64,000 bases of DNA from Apostichopus japonicus (taxonomy: Eukaryota; Echinodermata; Holothuroidea; Aspidochirotida; Stichopodidae), in contig NC_092562.1 in assembly GCF_037975245.1 (NCBI RefSeq), positions 9,837,001-9,901,000 of the forward strand, in the 5' to 3' direction. The notes beneath the pieces are model-generated. The model ran no database searches, was not told where the DNA came from, and saw nothing but the letters and a program-made list of their open reading frames with translations. The translations under genes were made by a program, and so were the position numbers. This document shows positions 57,201 through 64,000 of the stretch, piece by piece (position 1 is the stretch's first letter; each line of letters starts with the position of its first letter).

Positions 57201-58089
57201 TGAAGCAACCAATGCTGTCGGAAATTAATCCAAAGGTCCACCAGATAGCTTACAGTAAGAGCACTAGGTTTGTCCTAGGAAAACCAAAGATGTTAACAAA
57301 AAGTTTCAAGACAAAACATCTTATGTATTTCCTATTTCAAAACGCAGGTAATCACTTTTAAGTGTCAACAATTTTTTATTTAGTGACATTGAGCATCCCT
57401 CCACAAAACAAACCACAAAAGAATAAATATCACTTACCCTCCATTTTGTAAATAAAACTGTCTCACATCACTTAGCAAGAGCCTAAAAGGAGCAAAAATT
57501 GAAGTAAAAAAAAAATTACCATTTCATTCATAAGGAATCCTTAAGGATGTGATAATTTATATATGTTTCCTTGGAAGTTATATTTTTGTGTGGATATTCT
57601 ATTAGAAAGTAAAAGCCCGCAATGACTAAAGTGGTTCTAAATTCAACTATTTCAGTAAGCTTAGCTACCAATAGCATACACACAAGTCCAAAGCTGCAGA
57701 CCAACCAAACTAAGAAATTAAATATATCTTTCCTGGAAGAAAAAAAAAAGTACTGTAGTTTTTCATATGTTACAGGTATTATGTTGATCTTAAATAGCAT
57801 TTCATTTCTCTTACTAATTTCAGCACGCAAATGTTAAACATGAAACACAGATCTAATCAAGTCGATGTCAACTAAACTTCAATGCAGAACATGGTCCAGG
57901 TGAAGAATTCATTAAAATTGAGGTCTCAGACTCACTGAGAGGAAAACAATGGCAATAGAATGTTACAGTATGTGTTTTGTAAAGTATTGTCCACTCAATT
58001 TACCTGGCCCAGTGTAGTAATGTGTGTACTTCTGGTCCACTGTCTGGTGTTGGTTCGCAATCGTGTTCATCAAAATAGTTTGATGCCAT
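54241..58089 (-). CDS. RNF181: RING-H2 E3 ubiquitin ligase RNF181
   Basis: Six coding exons on the minus strand join in phase: 58089-58004, 57482-57438, 56667-56582, 55884-55772, 55306-55232 and 54300-54241 (465 nt, 154 residues, against about 153 in vertebrates). The start [13 protein letters not shown] is the family N-terminus. [13 protein letters not shown] precedes the RING. The zinc ligands are Cys77, Cys80, Cys95, His97, His100, Cys103, Cys114 and Cys117, giving the C-x2-C, C-x-H, H-x2-C, C-x2-C RING-H2 pattern. The tail SREKQRQFE then LHNSMFT and stop matches the conserved RNF181 end (LHGAMYT in vertebrates). It should transfer ubiquitin from an E2 to substrates in the cytosol. A 5' untranslated exon must lie upstream, since an acceptor (tttcag) sits at 58108-58113 just before 18 nt of leader. 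Confidence 0.95.
54541..54602 (+). pseudogene. tRNA-like fragment or SINE head in RNF181 intron 5
   Basis: The stretch gcaggctcagttgttagagc resembles a tRNA D-arm (A box), and ggtttgatcccatg resembles a T-arm (B box: ggttcgantcc). The two boxes are only about 25 bp apart and no acceptor stem closes, so it is not an intact tRNA. A tRNA-derived SINE is likely. Confidence 0.45.
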
Positions 58090-58109
58090 ATTGAACGCTT
58101 GATGTGTCT

Positions 58110-60222
58110 GAAACAAATAAGGCAAATTTGGAAATAGAAATTTTATTAGACACACATCAACAATTCATTGTAATCATGTCTATAGTTGTTTATGACCTTT
58201 TCTCATTCTAGGCAGTTGTAAGAAGTCAGGAATCCTACCTTAGCTACTCAGCCATCTGCTTGATAAACAATTAAGGAAGCATCTTAGAGTATGTTATTTA
58301 TATGGCATAATGGCAGCTTGTTGATAAAGAATTGTTACCTAAATATTTGTTCTGGTTGCTTAGCCAAGAGCATGAAAAATGTCCTTTCCCACCCAGGAGT
58401 TGGAGAAAGATGACCATAACAGGGTATAATTTAGTGTTCAAATTTTGCGTTGCAAATCTTGTTATTTTTCTAAACATTCTCATAGCAAGGAAAACTTTTG
58501 TCTACTACTCATAAGGGAAACTCACTAACTTCATGCATACATGGACGTTTACCATATAATTCCGGTGCATAATCAAATAATTCATGAAATTGCAGAGTCT
58601 GTCGGGCAGCAACATATGTTTAACACAGCATGATGCTCAAAATTAGGCGACACATGAAGTAAACGTACACCACCAGTTTTAGTTTTACTACAACAACCTC
58701 TATGAGATAAATTCGTGGAACTAGTACCAACATAAAACTTTAATATAGAAATAAAGAAACTCCGAAACAGACTTCCTTTTAATTTACTGTACTATTTGTC
58801 GGAAGAAAAAAATCTATAATTACAATTCTTTGATATAATACCTGAAGATTTGCGCTTAACGGAACAATTTATCCTCCAAAGTGCCGATGAGACGCTTTTT
58901 TGTGAAAGTTAATAAATTTGTAGATTCACGCAATTTGTAAAAAGGGGTGGTGTGCGTGTAAATATTTTACTATTAGCAGTAAGGTACATTTGGCTAAATA
59001 TATCATTTGCTCGAAGTCGCCAGGCATTGTAAATATGTGAGGGAATTATAAGGACACGGCAAAACTTTTGTGAGATCATTTTCTTGTGTGTGGGGAGGGG
59101 GGGGGAGGATGTATTTGGCACATCGTACGGTATTACCGCATATGATACTTCAATCTGAAGAGCAATTAATGAAGAGAGGGAAGTTATCACCTTCGGTCCA
59201 GGTCTTGGAAATTTAGATTGAAAAACAGATTGATCGTCAGAAGTAACCGAGAGTAGAGAACGACTGTTGCTCAGTGGCATGCAGGAAGAGAACAGTTTAA
59301 GTCACATTCGGTCTCAGTTTTCAGCAGTATCAGCTGATCATTGATATCATGAAATTCGTGTAGTTTGAATGCATTTCTGACCAAGATTTTAATAAGCCAC
59401 ACCATTTTGCACCAACAGTGGTAGTCTGGTAGAGACCTTTGAAATTAATTATATTCAGAGTTGGGGATGAAAAATTCATCTTTTTTATTATTTTAATACA
59501 TAATATTATCTTTGGTAAATCTTTTAAATGGTCAGAACCATAACGGTGTTATCCCAACTTCATGACTCACAGTGGTGTAACTATATTAATGTTGTAAAAC
59601 ATTTGCCAGTAAATACGACTTTGTTTGCATGTTGTAAAATGTAAGCAATTTCAACGAATGTATGGATTTTTGCTGGGTTGGGGGGGGGGGGGGAGGAAAA
59701 ACCTTGCCCCTCCCAGTGGCTACGGTTCTGTATATTGTAACGATATCAACACATCATATTTACATGTGGGTAGATATCTCACATCTCTGTATTAATTGGC
59801 CTCACTGGCGATGTTATGTATTTTATTGAGGACGACAGTCAAGCAAGCTGTATATGACGCACGGTAGTTTGTCTAAATTATGAACCACTGGTGCAAAGAT
59901 AACTTGTTCAGAACTTCAGGCAAATCTCTTCCTCTGCTTAGCGCGGCTCCATGGCCGGCTCCATGGGGAAAACATTATGAGAAGCCGATAACACCGTGCT
60001 AGAAAAACAAGTCTTTCGAGTATCATAAAGTATATCATGGCTATTTATTCCTTATTTACCAATTCTTTGGTCCCTGTAAATGTATGTACCCTCAGGCCCT
60101 TCCCTTCCCGTCTGGCTACGCCACTGCTCCCCCCTCCTCTCTTCCGTCGATTTACAAGTGCGCTTTTCTCATCATGAAAGTTTTTCTCAAACGCTGCTCG
60201 TTTTAGCTAAAATCGTCTTAAA
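58110..60222. other. Shared upstream region of RNF181 and RPS28
   Basis: The two genes diverge, with start codons 2.2 kb apart. The RNF181 leader exon and promoter must be here but are not identified. Poly-G tracts occur near 59094 and 59678. No protein gene is recognised; the 123-codon minus-strand frame at 58909-59280 matches nothing. Confidence 0.5.
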
Positions 60223-60252
60223 CAGAGCCGTATATAGAGATATACGGCTCTG
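60223..60252. mobile_element. 30-bp TIR-only hAT-like micro-element, copy 2, in the RPS28 promoter
   Basis: A perfect palindrome has arms CAGAGCCGTATAT and ATATACGGCTCTG around AGAG. It is flanked by the perfect 8-bp direct repeat gtcttaaa (60215-60222 and 60253-60260). It shares its termini with the 24-bp element at 7912-7935. It ends 75 bp before the RPS28 ATG, next to the presumed core promoter. Confidence 0.85.
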
Positions 60253-60270
60253 GTCTTAAAAACGATATAG

Positions 60271-60316
60271 CGCCGCCATTTTCTAAGGATCGTCCTTTTC
60301 GCTTTGCCTTTATCAC
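60271..60316 (+). promoter_or_regulatory. RPS28 core promoter: YY1-like site and TOP-like start
   Basis: The word cgccgccattttc (60271-60283) resembles the YY1 site often found near ribosomal protein gene starts. It is followed by a pyrimidine-rich tccttttcgctttgcctttatc tract, compatible with a 5' TOP start about 30 nt before the ATG. The exact start is not determined. Confidence 0.5.
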
Positions 60317-60327
60317 AGAAGGACACC

Positions 60328-62313
<1,986 letters not shown>

Positions 62314-62974
62314 ATAGTGCAGGCATCTTACTACAAAATGTGAGCATACACTTTAAACAGTTGAACAATTTTGATACATTATGTGGTAAAATTTGTCAAA
62401 ATATCCCCCAATTCAAGTTGCTGCATGGTGGTTGATTACTGCTTGTACAATGTCTCCATTATTCGTGTGTCTTCCATTTTGCTACTGCTGGTGGGTTATA
62501 TTCAAGCTGTTTGTCAGCAAAGTTTATTGCACAGTGACTATTATGTACCATCAAATGCCTGGTGAACATTGATTCAGACTGGGGTGATGGGGCAGTGTCA
62601 GGCCTAGAATTTTACAAGTTTAGCCAGTTGCTCAAAATGCAAGTGGATAAAATATCGACTGGCTAAAATCAAATTCCCACTTGCATTAAACGTGAATTAA
62701 TATGAAATCAACAATCTTTCACTTGCAGAAAAATGCAAGTGCCTTTTTCGTTCTACTGGCAAATTGTGAAATCCACTTGGTATTAAGCCAGTAAATAGCC
62801 CGAATGATGCCCAAGTATACCCATTAATACAACTAAAGGTCTGTACTTCTGCTTAGAAACGAACTATAGTCCAACAACAATATTCTTTGAAAATCCTAGA
62901 GCTTTATTTTATTAAATGTTTTCTTTCGGCTCGCGTAAAGTTTAATGATGTTGTTTTGTTTTATTTGTTGACAG

Positions 62975-63115
62975 GATTTTGAAGTATGGTTGGGTCAGAA
63001 GACTGGCATGTCTGAAGTGGAATCAGAACGCGAAGACAGAGGGCACTCTCATTGACTTTACATGATTGCTAATTAACATGGTCTGAAATTGTTAATAAAC
63101 CTCTCAATACTTCAT
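62975..63115 (+). other. Probable 3'-untranslated exon and poly(A) site of RPS28
   Basis: An acceptor (tttgttgacag) precedes about 140 nt that end shortly after aataaa at 63094-63099. The normal stop lies in the exon before, about 27 nt from the likely donor, so nonsense-mediated decay would not be triggered. Confidence 0.6.
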
Positions 63116-63129
63116 GATTATTGTTCCTG

Positions 63130-64000
63130 TTCCTTTATATGGTCGAAGAATTCACTTTATTTTAACCATTAGAGTTTCTTCTCTTTCGTCTCCTTACCTA
63201 ATACCTTGGGGGGTTCCACAAGGGTCTGTCCTTGGACCTCTTGAATTCATTTTGTATACTGGTCCTTTAAGACAACTTGGTGTTCAACACGTTATGTATG
63301 CTGACGATACGCAACTTTACATTAACATGAAACAAAATGATCTTAATACATGTCTAACCAGTCTCTCCAATTTTATCACTGACATCAAGCAATGGCCCAC
63401 TTGCAACAGTTTACTCCTGAACGATTCAAAGACCAAAGTCATCCACGTCACCTCCCAGTTTATAGAGATTCTAGTAACCTACCTGCCCTCACTGTTGATA
63501 CAAATGTCATAACTCCCTCCGAAAATACACGTGATCTTGGTGTCTTGCTTGATGATAAACTTGATATGCAAAAACATAGAACACTTGTCGTTCAGCTGCG
63601 TATGGTATTTACAAAATTGGTAAAGTCAGGAGGTATATAGATCAAGGCTCAACTGAATGACTGGTTCATGCTTGTTACTTCCTGGATTACTGCAACAGTT
63701 TGTATGTGAATTTGCCAGTTTCTCATATAACTCCCATTCAGAGAATTCAGAACGCTGCTGCGCGCCTAGTCTCACTAAAATGTTTGATCACATCACTCCT
63801 CCCCCATTCATTGCATTGGCTTCCCGTCTCTCAGCGCATCCAGTTTAAGATCCCACTTCACACCTACAAAGCAATCAACAGGCTTGCCCCTCAATATATC
63901 ACTGACCTATTTATTCCTTTGTGTAACTACAGTTATGATTAACTCCTGGTCCATGTATCCGCACTTGTTATGGCGATCGTGCCTTTTCTGTCGCTGCGCC
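63130..64000 (+). mobile_element. L2/CR1-type LINE reverse transcriptase, broken copy, runs off the edge
   Basis: RT motifs appear in order: WGVPQGSVLGPLEF, then MYADDTQLYINM with the catalytic YADD, then LLLNDSKTKVI. A post-RT segment IQRIQNAAARLVSL and LHWLPVSQRIQFK follows, then CYGDRAFSVAAP at the window end. The frame changes at least twice (near 63400-63510 and 63640-63700), so the copy is inactive. It begins within RT, i.e. 5'-truncated, about 15-30 bp behind the RPS28 poly(A) region. Confidence 0.85.

Noticed and set aside
59708-60126. Possible further hAT element between cagtggctacgg and ggctacgccactg
   Set aside because: The ends pair only partly and the flanks are C-rich, so the apparent duplication cannot be trusted.

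Overview
This is AT-rich, intron-rich, repeat-dense animal nuclear DNA from a marine invertebrate deuterostome. An echinoderm, perhaps a sea cucumber, is my best guess. Evidence for an animal: four multi-exon protein genes with GT-AG introns (calreticulin, RNF181, ribosomal protein S28 and a receptor tyrosine kinase-like protein), decayed Ty3/gypsy and L2/CR1-type retroelements, and many non-autonomous hAT-type DNA elements. No bacterial, plasmid, phage or CRISPR feature is visible.

Layout. 1-2561: decayed Ty3/gypsy retrotransposon on the minus strand, running off the left edge. 2562-8600: no gene; simple repeats and several MITE-like elements. 8622-36121 (+): a 14-exon gene of 27.5 kb whose exon phases all agree and predict 861 residues. 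It encodes a receptor with signal peptide, laminin N-terminal domain, laminin-EGF domain, Thr-rich stalk, one complete and one partial EGF domain, one TM segment and a tyrosine-kinase-like domain. The catalytic HRD Asp is Ala (HQA), DFG is DFA, the glycine loop is degraded and APE is AYE, so it looks like a receptor pseudokinase. 36122-43270: no gene recognised; repeats and a LINE scrap. 43277-51046 (+): calreticulin, nine exons, 413 residues, ending HDEL, with a perfect ER stress response element 268 bp upstream of the ATG. 54241-58089 (-): RNF181-type RING-H2 E3 ligase, six coding exons, 154 residues. 60328-62313 (+): ribosomal protein S28, 65 residues, divergent from RNF181, with a TOP-like start region. 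63130-64000 (+): broken L2/CR1-type LINE directly behind RPS28.

Three observations stand out. (1) The laminin-headed receptor pseudokinase itself. (2) At three exon/intron borders (receptor exons 5 and 13, calreticulin exon 6) the end of the exon plus its 5' splice site has been tandemly duplicated into the intron. This leaves 2 to 15 competing donor copies, and use of the extra copies would add in-frame stops. In the receptor it also creates two pseudo-exons that would end the protein before the TM segment. (3) Two tiny palindromes of 24 and 30 bp, made only of hAT-like inverted termini, are each flanked by a perfect 8-bp target duplication. One of them lies in the RPS28 core promoter.

At least seven longer elements also have TIRs and 8-9-bp duplications, one nested in another, so hAT-type activity has been a main shaper of this locus. 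All calls come from reading the sequence by eye; no database search was run.
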